This document shows positions 43,387 to 51,416 of a stretch of DNA of 64,000 nucleotides, piece after piece. Numbering within the stretch: the stretch's first letter is position 1; each line of letters starts with the position of its first letter. This DNA is from a virus: positions 17,066 to 81,065 of IMG/VR virus record IMGVR_UViG_3300042860_004240; one strand, 5' to 3'. The translations under genes and the position numbers were made by a program. Below the pieces are notes generated by a model that ran no database searches, was not told the DNA's origin, and saw nothing but the letters and a program-made list of their open reading frames with translations.

Positions 43387-43765
43387 TTTCCTCTTTAGTC
43401 GGACGAATCATCTTCGCCTCCACTAGTATACCATCAGTGAACTTCAAATCGTATTCTAACCAGATAGTTTTTTGTTTTTCAACATTGTCTTCTAATAGTA
43501 TTAAATTGTATACTCTTAGATGCCCGTGATAATACATCTTTACTTTTAATGGCTCAACATCGTTAGAGCTTTCCCATATATTGTTGCCGTTTTTGTATAA
43601 AAAACCATTATTATCTATAAAATAATTGTCCATCAGGCACTCTAGGTCTTTGCATTGAAAGCCGTCTGCATAGATAGCTTGTGATACATATGACTTTATC
43701 GGATGCTCTATATATAACGCTATCGGTAGTGGAAAATCTATTTCTATCGTGTCAAACATTCCCAT
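43361..43765 (-). CDS. Hypothetical beta-rich phage protein (MGMFDTIEID start)
   Basis: 134 residues. Start MGMFDTIEIDFPLP and several beta strands; small phage proteins with MGMFDxI starts are common. No ribosome site; ATG lies 5 bases after a TATAGT box, so a leaderless message is likely. Confidence 0.65.
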   Translation of the reverse strand: MGMFDTIEIDFPLPIALYIEHPIKSYVSQAIYADGFQCKDLECLMDNYFIDNNGFLYKNGNNIWESSNDVEPLKVKMYYHGHLRVYNLILLEDNVEKQKTIWLEYDLKFTDGILVEAKMIRPTKEEIDGLHKNI

Positions 43766-43770
43766 GCAAT

Positions 43771-43776
43771 ACTATA
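43771..43776 (-). promoter_or_regulatory. Extended -10 box, leaderless start of 43361-43765
   Basis: GTGATATAGT on the minus strand; -10 TATAGT ends 5 bases before the ATG. Confidence 0.55.
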
Positions 43777-43795
43777 TCACATTTCGGGGAAAAGC

Positions 43796-44270
43796 CTAGT
43801 ATCTTCTTTCTTCTTCTTCTTTCCTGTTAAGACTTCGCTTACTGATAGCCACAGAAGTAGCTAACCCAATTGCTGCTACTCCAGTAGCTGGATGTCTCAT
43901 CTTTTTAAGAACACTGTTGCCAGATGCTGCTTTTACTCCACTTTTTAAGAAATTTTTTACTGCTGATGATGCGCCAGCAGAAGTCGCTGCACTCGCTGCT
44001 GAAGTGGTCGCTGCTGATACAACAGCAGTAGCTACGCTAGGTGGAGCTACGCTTAGCGTAGCCGTTGGTAGTGGCCTAAGTGTATTTAGCTTTTTAGTTT
44101 CTTCCATAAAACCTATATCTCTACCAAGTGGAGAAAAAGGTCTAGGACCAACAGGTTTTGGCGGTCCAATCATCTTTCCGCGCTAAAGACCCTGGGCCCT
44201 TACGAGGGATGACTCTACCTGCCATCTTTGGCATTGCAACTGCACCAATTGAACCCGGAGCTTTAGCCAT
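43796..44270 (-). CDS. Ala/Ser/Pro-rich protein read through a +1 shift at CGG (44180)
   Basis: ATG at 44270 opens MAKAPGSIGAVAMPKM..., with a stop 13 codons after the in-frame CGG at 44180-44178. Skipping that C (GCG-CGG-A) joins GPGSLA to GKMIGPPKPVG and yields ~157 residues ending in a basic tail (RSLNRKEEEERRY). Composition (Ala/Ser-rich, basic) suggests a virion or nucleic-acid-associated protein. Without the shift the downstream part would need a start at 44173, which has no ribosome site. Confidence 0.6.
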
Positions 44271-44288
44271 TTTTTTACCAGACTTTCT

Positions 44289-44780
44289 TTATTTTAAAAT
44301 ACCTGTTATTTCGCAAGATCTATTAAGTATTTTTCCGTCTGCACTTTCTGGGTCTATACCAGGATAAGGAGATGTATCACCAAGCGATGTGACTTTAATA
44401 TCTTCAAAAGCTATACCTTTTTCAAGCAAAGAAAACTGCAAAGCCTTTGCTCTCTTGCCGGAAAGATCATTTCTATTAACTGTTTTACCATCACTAGAAG
44501 ACCTACAAACGACGTTAAGAGCTGAATAATAGGCACGTGTGTATTTAGTCACGTAAATCTCTACGCATGCCATACCTTCTTCGAAGACTGGTATATCTTT
44601 ATCTTTTTGGTAGAAAACAAGACATGGTGGATCTGCGACTATTGGTTGCGCAATTGTCGTAGAAGGGTCTACTGTAATTTCTACTGGTTCTGACTTTGGC
44701 CAAAAAATGTAAGCTAGAATCATAGACAATACTAAACCTACTGAAGTTCTAACTATTATCTTTTTAAAATCAATTTTCAT
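44289..44780 (-). CDS. Membrane-anchored OmpA-like domain protein
   Basis: 163 residues: N-terminal TM helix (TSVGLVLSMILAYIFW), Pro/Thr linker, then a C-terminal domain ending DLSGKRAKALQFSLLEKGI ... LGDTSPYP ... NRSCEI, which follows the OmpA/MotB pattern (LSxxRAxAV..L...GI ... NRxxEI). Such domains bind peptidoglycan. Overlaps the upstream membrane protein gene by 11 bases, suggesting a complex. Confidence 0.65.
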   Translation of the reverse strand: MKIDFKKIIVRTSVGLVLSMILAYIFWPKSEPVEITVDPSTTIAQPIVADPPCLVFYQKDKDIPVFEEGMACVEIYVTKYTRAYYSALNVVCRSSSDGKTVNRNDLSGKRAKALQFSLLEKGIAFEDIKVTSLGDTSPYPGIDPESADGKILNRSCEITGILK

Positions 44781-45651
44781 ATTTGTTTTCCTTAATCTGT
44801 TTGTTTAAAATATAAAAGTTTTTTCTTGCCTTATCTTCTTTTTTCTTTGCTGCCTTAATAAAATGGTCGTAAACATCGGTGTACCAATAGGCTATAGCAG
44901 ATATAACAAGGCCGATGCTGACAGATGCCAAAGAAAGAATAAATTTATCAGTCATATCTAGACCTTCTTCAGCATACCTCGCTGAGGTAGACAAGACAGT
45001 CAATAGACCAAAAAGGAGTACGTTTATACCTAGGGAGTTTTTTGCAGTAGATTTGTTGTATATTTCTATTTCTTTTGGATTTGTAGAATTTTTTCGCTTA
45101 CTGCTTAAAGTCTTGATAGCATAGGATGCCCCCAATTGGGCGCAGACAAAGGCATAAGAAAACGAGAGTATTATAGCCGATGCCCTTTCGGCTCTTTCAG
45201 CCCAAGAATCAGATCCAAACTTGCCGGCGAAAATATCTTTCCATAATAAGAAATCAAAAACAAGTCCAATCACCACTGAAAACCATATTATCTCTGTGCC
45301 ATATTCTGACATAGAAGAAGATTGCTTGGACAGCTCTTTTTCTGTTTCTTCACTATCCGCTTGTGCATCGAGATAATCTTTATGAGCTTTGTCGTATTCC
45401 GATAAGATCTCTTTTTTTTCGATTAACTCTACGGAATTAATTGATTGTATTTGATCTTTTAAAGTCTCGGTATTATTTCTTAAAGCGGCGTTCTGTTGCT
45501 CTAAATCAATAATTTTTTTGTCTAGGCCAGCAACTAGCTTATCAAACCTTTTTTTATTACGCCTCGAAAGAACAACTTCTTCCGTAGGCTCATCATTCGG
45601 CATCTGAATCATCATCTGAGCTATCATCTGCCTGTTTGCCGACGACGCCAT
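44770..45651 (-). CDS. Coiled-coil polytopic membrane protein
   Basis: 293 residues (start uncertain; Met at 45603 also possible). Long N-terminal coiled coil (residues ~25-115), then four predicted TM helices (IIWFSVVIGLVFDFLLW, AIILSFSYAFVCAQLGASY, INVLLFGLLTVLSTS, LASVSIGLVISAIAYWY) and a basic tail. Paired with an OmpA-like protein, so a MotA/MotB- or Zorya-like energy-using envelope complex is conceivable but unproven. Confidence 0.6.
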   Translation of the reverse strand: MASSANRQMIAQMMIQMPNDEPTEEVVLSRRNKKRFDKLVAGLDKKIIDLEQQNAALRNNTETLKDQIQSINSVELIEKKEILSEYDKAHKDYLDAQADSEETEKELSKQSSSMSEYGTEIIWFSVVIGLVFDFLLWKDIFAGKFGSDSWAERAERASAIILSFSYAFVCAQLGASYAIKTLSSKRKNSTNPKEIEIYNKSTAKNSLGINVLLFGLLTVLSTSARYAEEGLDMTDKFILSLASVSIGLVISAIAYWYTDVYDHFIKAAKKKEDKARKNFYILNKQIKENKYEN

Positions 45652-45946
45652 CCGGTATAGCTGCTAATCTGCAGTAACCGCCTGGCTCAATTCTTCTTTT
45701 AACAATTTTACAAACGTAGTCTGATTCATGTAGCACGCAGTTTTCGCAGCGTACTCCAATCTCATAATTTTCATTTTCTTCTCTTGGGACATAACCAACC
45801 CAAATACCATTTTTGTCTTTATCAGCTAATTTTCCATATTTTTTGGCGATACCCAAAAGAGCGTCAGCAAAGTCTTTTTCTGCTGGGCTTAAAGCCGGAA
45901 GCTTATCTTCCATTTCTGATAAAAATTTATACATCTGATACTCCAT
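45593..45946 (-). CDS. Phage protein with CENC...C...C motif
   Basis: 117 residues. GVRCENCVLHESDYVCKIVKRRI and GGYCRL give four Cys in a spacing often seen in small phage proteins, sometimes fused to head maturation proteins. Acidic C-terminal tail (DDSSDDDSDAE). Overlaps the next gene by 59 bases. Confidence 0.65.
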   Translation of the reverse strand: MEYQMYKFLSEMEDKLPALSPAEKDFADALLGIAKKYGKLADKDKNGIWVGYVPREENENYEIGVRCENCVLHESDYVCKIVKRRIEPGGYCRLAAIPDGVVGKQADDSSDDDSDAE

Positions 45947-46000
45947 TTTGATAGTTTTATTTTGTTTATAGTAACGGGTTTACCGCTATTTTGCGTTGGA

Positions 46001-46795
46001 TTATTGTTCTAAGCCATTAATTGGCTTAGAGTGTCCAGCTTCTACCTTAGTAAATTTTATTTGCCCAGCATTAAAGCCACCCATTGAGCTATATGCGGTA
46101 CATCTGTTGTCCCATATCACTAGATCTTTTTGTTCCCAAGTTAAGCTAAATATATTTAACTTATCCTCAAAAAACGTGTCGCGAAGCTTATATATGTGCT
46201 TTTGCCATTTATCGTTATCTTTTCCTAAGGTATTTAACCCGCCGTAAAATATGCTTGGCTTTCCTGTCTCTGGATGTATTCTCCAAGAAGGGTGGCTATC
46301 TTGCTGCCCTATATCTTTTCTTTGAAGTGGGAATTTTGCAAGTCCTTCATCAAGCCATCTAAACTTGATTTTAAGGATAAAGCTCATATCTTCTTCGCTG
46401 ATCATATTATATACATTCTCAAGATTGACCCATTTTGTTTCACTCAACCCAGCTGAGTCACCAACGGAATTCATATAAATGCAGCTAATATTGCTGGGCT
46501 CTACATCTGAACAATTGTCCGTTTGCCATCTAACTAAGTAATCATCTTTTGATGGCAGTTTTCCATTTTTTTCTGTAAAATACTCAAAATTATCATCAAA
46601 GTTTTTATCGTATATTTTGACATCTTCTTCTTTTGAGAATAAAGAGCCAAGAGACTGCGATACAGATTTATCGCCAAAATCAATGTTTTTGAAAACTAGA
46701 ACTTTATGATTTAAAAGGTCATTATAATAAGAATCGTATTTTTCTAAAATATCAGAAAAACTTACGTTATTGTATGTCTTGCCAAAACTGTTCAT
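46001..46795 (-). CDS. TauD-fold protein lacking iron ligands (degenerate 2OG oxygenase)
   Basis: 264 residues aligned by eye to TauD/TfdA-type oxygenases: VRWQTDN sits at the WHTD iron motif, and VIWDNRCTAYSS at the WDNRxTxH motif. The first iron His is Gln and the distal His is Tyr, and the 2OG-binding Arg is not evident. It probably cannot bind iron in the usual way, and may be a regulator, a binding protein or a different enzyme. Driven by a GTGATATAAT box at 46924-46933 with a ~125-base leader. Confidence 0.65.
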   Translation of the reverse strand: MNSFGKTYNNVSFSDILEKYDSYYNDLLNHKVLVFKNIDFGDKSVSQSLGSLFSKEEDVKIYDKNFDDNFEYFTEKNGKLPSKDDYLVRWQTDNCSDVEPSNISCIYMNSVGDSAGLSETKWVNLENVYNMISEEDMSFILKIKFRWLDEGLAKFPLQRKDIGQQDSHPSWRIHPETGKPSIFYGGLNTLGKDNDKWQKHIYKLRDTFFEDKLNIFSLTWEQKDLVIWDNRCTAYSSMGGFNAGQIKFTKVEAGHSKPINGLEQ

Positions 46796-46923
46796 TCTAC
46801 CAATTCTTTCTGTGCGAAATAATTACTTTAAAACCTATACAGACAAAAAAAGTGGAAAAAATTTTTTAGCCCAAAAGCAAATTTGAGTAAAACTTAAATT
46901 TACGAAATAGTTTTAAGACTTAT

Positions 46924-46933
46924 ATTATATCAC
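46924..46933 (-). promoter_or_regulatory. Extended -10 promoter for 46001-46795
   Basis: GTGATATAAT on the minus strand, overlapping the 3' end of the upstream gene. The 128 bases between it and ATG 46795 hold no gene; they are A/T-rich and may form a leader. Confidence 0.55.
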
Positions 46934-47514
46934 GAGTATTGAATTGAGTTCCATTTTTCTACCTTCCAAAAGGTAGTCGTAGCATAACGGTTGCCTGAAG
47001 TCACCTCGTTAACGCCGTGGGCATAGTTACCCCCTGCAGGGAAATAGATCATCATGCCAGCCTTAGGCGTAAAAGACAGATCGTACTGGCTAAAGAAAAG
47101 CTCCCCACCAGTATAATCATCGTTGTAATACATCGAGGTACTTAAGTCTCTCCATGATTCACAAATCTTATCCGCATGCTCGTTCAAGTTTTGCCCAGTG
47201 GCATACTTAGTCAAGCTAGCTATTTCAGATCTAGCCACGCTGCAATCAAAAGTTTCTTCTAGGATAAGGGCAGCTTTATCCCTATAGGCTTGCATCAGGG
47301 TTGCTACTTCACCACTGAAATGAAGTGCCGCAAGAGGGAATTCATGCACGCCGTAGTCGCTGAGCTCAAAGTCGGCATTTTCTATATAGTTTCTTAAAGT
47401 AACTATATCTTCAGGAGATATAAAGTTCTCAAGAACATAGATATTTTTAACATCTTCTGGGTCAATTTCTAGGTCTTCTGAGCCCTCATAAATGTATCCA
47501 CTTTTATTTTTCAT
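46930..47514 (-). CDS. Fe(II)/2OG oxygenase (PKHD/P4H-like)
   Basis: About 194 residues from ATG 47514 (TTG 47532 is an alternative). HAD in NEHADKI, YNDDYTGGELFF, AGMMIYFPAGGNYAHGV (distal His) and SGNRYATTTFW (2OG Arg). Complete active site. Standing alone on the minus strand, divergent from the small zinc-finger gene. Confidence 0.85.
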   Translation of the reverse strand: MKNKSGYIYEGSEDLEIDPEDVKNIYVLENFISPEDIVTLRNYIENADFELSDYGVHEFPLAALHFSGEVATLMQAYRDKAALILEETFDCSVARSEIASLTKYATGQNLNEHADKICESWRDLSTSMYYNDDYTGGELFFSQYDLSFTPKAGMMIYFPAGGNYAHGVNEVTSGNRYATTTFWKVEKWNSIQYS

Positions 47515-47597
47515 CCTTAAATGATAGCACAAGTGTTTTCTTTTTGCACACCTGTTTACTATTAAACATAACTTTAATCAAAATACGGAGGTGCGTT

Positions 47598-47795
47598 ATG
47601 GCAGCGAAGAAGCCAAACAAGGTAAATTCTGGAACAGCGACAAAAGAAGCAGAGCGTCTAGGTAAAGCTACTATGTATATAGGCTACAAAACAGCCGGCT
47701 TTACCTGTCCAACTTGTAATAGGAACTTGATTAAAGGTATAATATATGAGCACAACTCTGAAATGTATTGCTCAAGAGGCTGCATAGCTAAGTAA
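47598..47795 (+). CDS. Small zinc-finger protein
   Basis: 65 residues with an ideal GGAGGT 5 bases before ATG 47598. Lys-rich N-terminus; CPTCNRNL and CSRGC form a zinc knuckle. Lone plus-strand pair inside a minus-strand region. Confidence 0.7.
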   Translation: MAAKKPNKVNSGTATKEAERLGKATMYIGYKTAGFTCPTCNRNLIKGIIYEHNSEMYCSRGCIAK

Positions 47796-47813
47796 AGAAT
47801 AAAGGTAAGAGAA

Positions 47814-47954
47814 ATGAACGACCCAAAATTAGAAAATGATTTATTTATTCAAATAGACGAGTCAATTGACCCTAAGTCTTTAGAAGAAAGATTGAAAGAT
47901 CTTTGGAAAAAAGAAGAAGAATTTATGGATTCAATAAAGGAAGAATACAAGTAA
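47814..47954 (+). CDS. Small acidic helical protein
   Basis: 46 residues, AAAGGTAAGAG before the ATG. Highly charged helix (EERLKDLWKKEEEFMDSIKEE). Follows the zinc-finger gene by 18 bases; unknown. Confidence 0.55.
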   Translation: MNDPKLENDLFIQIDESIDPKSLEERLKDLWKKEEEFMDSIKEEYK

Positions 47955-47960
47955 ATTCTA

Positions 47961-48218
47961 TTATGAATCGCTAGATGCTTTTCTTGATTTCTTATCTACG
48001 CTATTAAATACTTCATTAATTTCTCTAGTGGACAATTTTCCATCATCTAAGAATGCCCTTGACAATCCTTCTATAACAACCGCAACACCGGCAATGCCAG
48101 CCATTAGCACAGCTTTGACAAGTGGAACCCCAGCTATACTTCCTGCTCCAATGACTCCAAGACCGGAAGCTGCAAATGTAGCAATGATTCTTAAGATGAT
48201 ATTTTTTATTTGTGACAT
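47961..48218 (-). CDS. Phage holin
   Basis: About 85 residues from ATG 48218 (GAGG 9 bases upstream; ATG 48236 also possible). Two TM helices (ILRIIATFAASGLGVIGAGSI and VKAVLMAGIAGVAVVIEGL) and a charged tail DDGKLSTREINEVF. This matches holins of actinobacteriophages. Would form the membrane lesion that lets the endolysin (51417-52295) reach the wall. Confidence 0.8.
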   Translation of the reverse strand: MSQIKNIILRIIATFAASGLGVIGAGSIAGVPLVKAVLMAGIAGVAVVIEGLSRAFLDDGKLSTREINEVFNSVDKKSRKASSDS

Positions 48219-48235
48219 GCCCTTATCCTCTTCCA

Positions 48236-51139
48236 TTAGTCTTCGTCCTTCTTTATCATTACGTATACATAATGCACTACGAATGCAGATAACGTTGCTA
48301 TTAGTGTGATCCTTCTAGTATCACCAGAAAGTGTTGCGAAAACGATCACACTTCCAGATATAGTAAAAGCCATCGCTGCGGTTTCCCTTGAGAACTTTTT
48401 AACAAAGCCCCATGGACTGAATTTTTTGCTCATTGTACCCTCCTGGTATTTGAATATGCTATTTTTTGTAAAGTTACCTTTTTCAGGGCCTTCAGGGCCC
48501 TCGATCTCAACTTCTTCTTCCTCTTCTTCTTCTTTTCTTCCAGCTGGCATGCCTTCGCCACCTGGCTTATTATTATTTGGACCACCGCCAGAACCAGAAC
48601 CACCACCGAGTCCTCCTCCTGTTCCACCCATTGAAGCAGCTGCTGCAGCCAGTGCAGTTGTCGCTGCTATCATTGTCTTACGGGTTCCTACGTCGATACT
48701 AGAACCAACAGCAGTGTAATCGTCAAAGCCGTCACCATAGATGTCGACTTCTTGTTCTAGAGCTTCCTTAATGTCTTGCGGTGCGTCGGTAAGTGCTGCA
48801 GCCAATTCAGCTTCTTGTTCTGGCGTTACACTTGCTATATCCAACGAAGCAAAAACTTCTGTAGCTTGCTCTGGGGTTATGCTTTCCAAAACTTTAGGGC
48901 TTGCAGAAAGTTCAGCTGATTCATCTGCTGATATTTCGTTTTCCAGAATTGAATCAACAGCTGCCGAGACTTGATCTTCGGTAACGGTCTCAGATTCAAA
49001 GACATTGACTAATTCAGAAAATTGTTCCTGGGTAAGAGGTTCATCTAAAACAGCGGAGATAATTGCATCAAACTTTTCGTCTGAAATTGGCTCGTCAAAT
49101 ACTGCGTCAAGTGCTGCGCTAAATTGCTCTACAGTCAAAGGCTCAGAGAATACGGCATCAACCGCAGCAGAAAAGCTTTCATCAGACATAGGTCCATCAA
49201 ACACAGAATCAATCACTGTTACAAACTGCTCATCGTTTAGGTCCTGTGACAGTAAAGAATCTACTACTGCAGTTAATTCTTCAGGTGTATTAGCCTCTGT
49301 GATAAGATCACCAACAGCATCTGCGAGTTCCCCGTTTGATAATGGACCGTCAAAAATATCTGCTACAGCAGCGTCTGCAGCATCTTGCACTTCTTCAGGA
49401 ACTATAATATCTACTGGAGTGTCTTCTGGCTCTGGAGTAGGAACTGGATTTGGGTCTAGATCAGGGACTGAAACTGGAGTTTCATCTATTTCTGGAACAG
49501 AAACTGGACTTGGGTCTAAGTCAGGAATTGAAACAGTAGTATTTTCTGGTTCAGGTGTTGAAATTGGAGTTGGATCTAGTTCAGGTATTGAAACAGTAGT
49601 GTTTTCTGTTGGGATAGTTTCAATAGGAGGTAGAACAACCGCTGGTGCAGTAGTTGTTGTTGTCGTGCCTGTTGGTACTTGTGGGATTGTCGTTGTAGTA
49701 GTTGTTGTAGTAGTATAAGGCTCTGATGTTGTTACATCAGCAACTTCCTGAGGACCGTACAAACAGTTCCCTACTGCTTCGCCCACACATGGGGCGGTGC
49801 CTGCTTGAATCTTAAACCTTACAGGGCCATAACCGGTTTGGCCTGAAGTATTAATTGTATAAGTAGTGTTGGCAGCATATGTCCAAACTCCCCAACCACC
49901 AGACTCTGTATTGTTATCTAAATCATAAAAAAGAATATTGTACACATACGGCTGTGTGTTACTTGCGTTTGGTGCATCCCAATCTAATGTCACGCTTCCA
50001 TCATCATTTTCTACAGCTGTTAAGTTTTGAATTGAGTTAAAATAAGGTGCAGTAGTTGTAGTTGTTGTATCTGGCACTGTTGTTGTTGTTGTTGTTGTTG
50101 TTGTAGTGGTTGTAGTAGTTGTAGTGGTTGTAGTGGTTGTAGTGGTCGGTGCTGGTTCAGTAGTGGTAGTTGGAGGAAGAGTTGGTGCTGTTTCGTTATT
50201 TGGCTCAACTCCGCCAAATGTTTCGCAAGATCCACCCTGAGTACACTTTTGCGTTGATCCTATCTCGTCATCAACCATCAACACTGGAGGTAAACCTTGA
50301 TCATCTAGGTTGAATGATGTAAAACCAAGTTTGTATGTTCCTGACACAGAGACTTCATAAGTTGATACTTGCCAACCAGTAGCGCCGTAGGAGTTTGTTG
50401 AATAATCTCCTGTGCCTGGGTTTGTAAAGCCCAAAAGGGCATATGATTGTTCAAAGTTATTAACTGTAATTACTGGAGTTGATGCAACAGTGACAGGAGT
50501 AAGCGATGTTATAGAACCATCATTAAATGGAACATAGTCAGTCGCCATATAGTTCCAAGACATTGTGTAAACTACACCCGCAGTTAATTGAACTTCACGA
50601 GTAATCCATGCTGCATCGGTTGGATTACCACCGCCAAATCCAGCAGCAGTAGCCTGCTCTGCAAGCATGGTCTTAATTGCAGAGTTATCTGTTCCAGAAA
50701 GACCAAGTGCGGCGGTTGCTTGATTAAATGTTTGCTCACCTTTTGGTTGCAAAGCAACAGCGTATGTTCCGCCATTTGGAGAAAATGTCCAGCTACCTGC
50801 AGCAACCGCTGAGGCATAGTATGGGTTCGGGCTGCCATTTGAAAGCGTTGGGCTTCCCATTGCGCCATTTGGACCATGAGTAAATGTCCTTGAGCCATTG
50901 AATATGGTTACTCCAGTGCCACCTCCGTTAATTGAACTCCCAAGGGTTCCTGTTTGTGATCCCCTTGACCAACCAGTAAAGGTGTTATCTTCAAATCCCG
51001 CATTTGGAATAGAAACAGAGCTGCCAGTAGCATTTGCCTGAAATCCAGCTGAAGTAAAAATTGAAACGGCTATCATAGGCACAAAAACCCATGCAGCCGA
51101 ACGCGAAAAGGCCTTACTAATTTTTTTAAATATATTCAC
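48236..51139 (-). CDS. Giant secreted/surface protein with poly-Thr linkers and Fn3-like domain
   Basis: 967 residues from GTG 51139 (GGAGGGG upstream). Order: signal peptide (~1-37), a ~280-residue beta-rich domain (SIPNAGFEDNTFTGW start, lectin/CBM-like), a run of ~25 Thr, an Fn3-like domain (VTLDWDAPNASNTQPYVYNI), Thr/Pro linkers, Pro/Glu repeats (TPVSVPDLDP type), about six ~23-residue acidic helical repeats (PLTVEQFSAALDAVFDE type), a Gly-rich segment and two C-terminal TM helices. It resembles host surface proteins more than virion proteins. It lies between holin and endolysin, so it may be a virion adhesin, a superinfection barrier or an acquired host gene. Confidence 0.75.
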   Translation of the reverse strand: MNIFKKISKAFSRSAAWVFVPMIAVSIFTSAGFQANATGSSVSIPNAGFEDNTFTGWSRGSQTGTLGSSINGGGTGVTIFNGSRTFTHGPNGAMGSPTLSNGSPNPYYASAVAAGSWTFSPNGGTYAVALQPKGEQTFNQATAALGLSGTDNSAIKTMLAEQATAAGFGGGNPTDAAWITREVQLTAGVVYTMSWNYMATDYVPFNDGSITSLTPVTVASTPVITVNNFEQSYALLGFTNPGTGDYSTNSYGATGWQVSTYEVSVSGTYKLGFTSFNLDDQGLPPVLMVDDEIGSTQKCTQGGSCETFGGVEPNNETAPTLPPTTTTEPAPTTTTTTTTTTTTTTTTTTTTTTTVPDTTTTTTAPYFNSIQNLTAVENDDGSVTLDWDAPNASNTQPYVYNILFYDLDNNTESGGWGVWTYAANTTYTINTSGQTGYGPVRFKIQAGTAPCVGEAVGNCLYGPQEVADVTTSEPYTTTTTTTTTIPQVPTGTTTTTTAPAVVLPPIETIPTENTTVSIPELDPTPISTPEPENTTVSIPDLDPSPVSVPEIDETPVSVPDLDPNPVPTPEPEDTPVDIIVPEEVQDAADAAVADIFDGPLSNGELADAVGDLITEANTPEELTAVVDSLLSQDLNDEQFVTVIDSVFDGPMSDESFSAAVDAVFSEPLTVEQFSAALDAVFDEPISDEKFDAIISAVLDEPLTQEQFSELVNVFESETVTEDQVSAAVDSILENEISADESAELSASPKVLESITPEQATEVFASLDIASVTPEQEAELAAALTDAPQDIKEALEQEVDIYGDGFDDYTAVGSSIDVGTRKTMIAATTALAAAAASMGGTGGGLGGGSGSGGGPNNNKPGGEGMPAGRKEEEEEEEVEIEGPEGPEKGNFTKNSIFKYQEGTMSKKFSPWGFVKKFSRETAAMAFTISGSVIVFATLSGDTRRITLIATLSAFVVHYVYVMIKKDED
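50078..50146 (-). repeat. Trinucleotide tract encoding poly-Thr
   Basis: Tandem ACA/ACT/ACC codons (GTT/GTA/GTG on the plus strand), encoding about 23 consecutive Thr. Prone to length change. Confidence 0.85.
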
Positions 51140-51206
51140 TGGACCCCTCCAATTATGTACTGTTATAGTAACAACTCATAATAAAAATTAGTCCATAGAA
51201 AGGGAA

Positions 51207-51238
51207 GAACCCCAGTAGAAATTAATCCACTGGGGTTC
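51207..51238 (-). promoter_or_regulatory. Hairpin in the 5' leader of the giant surface protein
   Basis: GAACCCCAGT/ACTGGGGTTC, a perfect 10-bp stem with a 12-base loop, between the promoter at 51266 and the GTG start at 51139. No long U-run follows; probably a leader control structure or a weak terminator for the endolysin transcript. Confidence 0.55.
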
Positions 51239-51265
51239 TGCACCGGCCTCCGTAGCAAGGAGATT

Positions 51266-51275
51266 ATTATATCAC
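51266..51275 (-). promoter_or_regulatory. Extended -10 promoter for the giant surface protein
   Basis: GTGATATAAT on the minus strand, same as at 46924-46933. Gives a ~120-base structured leader. Confidence 0.55.
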
Positions 51276-51280
51276 ATAGC

Positions 51281-51361
51281 TTAGTCTATATCTATCTCAT
51301 CATCAAAGTCTTTTATAGTGTCAATAACAATATAAAATAGTGCTACTGGCATTGCAAACAT
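51281..51361 (-). CDS. Possible 26-residue TM mini-protein
   Basis: Met at 51361, MFAMPVALFYIVIDTIKD then an acidic tail. The frame is open further upstream and extends the hydrophobic helix, but lacks a start codon; a GTG frame (MSIFKK) would join it only by a +1 slip in an A6 run. Weak. Confidence 0.3.
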   Translation of the reverse strand: MFAMPVALFYIVIDTIKDFDDEIDID

Positions 51362-51416
51362 TGATAAAAAGATACTAAAAACTAAAATGTTTTTTAAAAT
51401 ACTCACTGATACCGTA

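Noticed and set aside
48306-49718. Long plus-strand open frames opposite the giant surface protein
   Set aside because: They are mirror frames of a Ser/Glu/Pro-repeat coding region, with repeated low-complexity sequence and no ribosome sites.
50078-50146. CRISPR-like or satellite repeat
   Set aside because: It is a simple codon repeat for poly-Thr in frame with the surface protein; there are no spacers. No CRISPR array was seen anywhere in the window.
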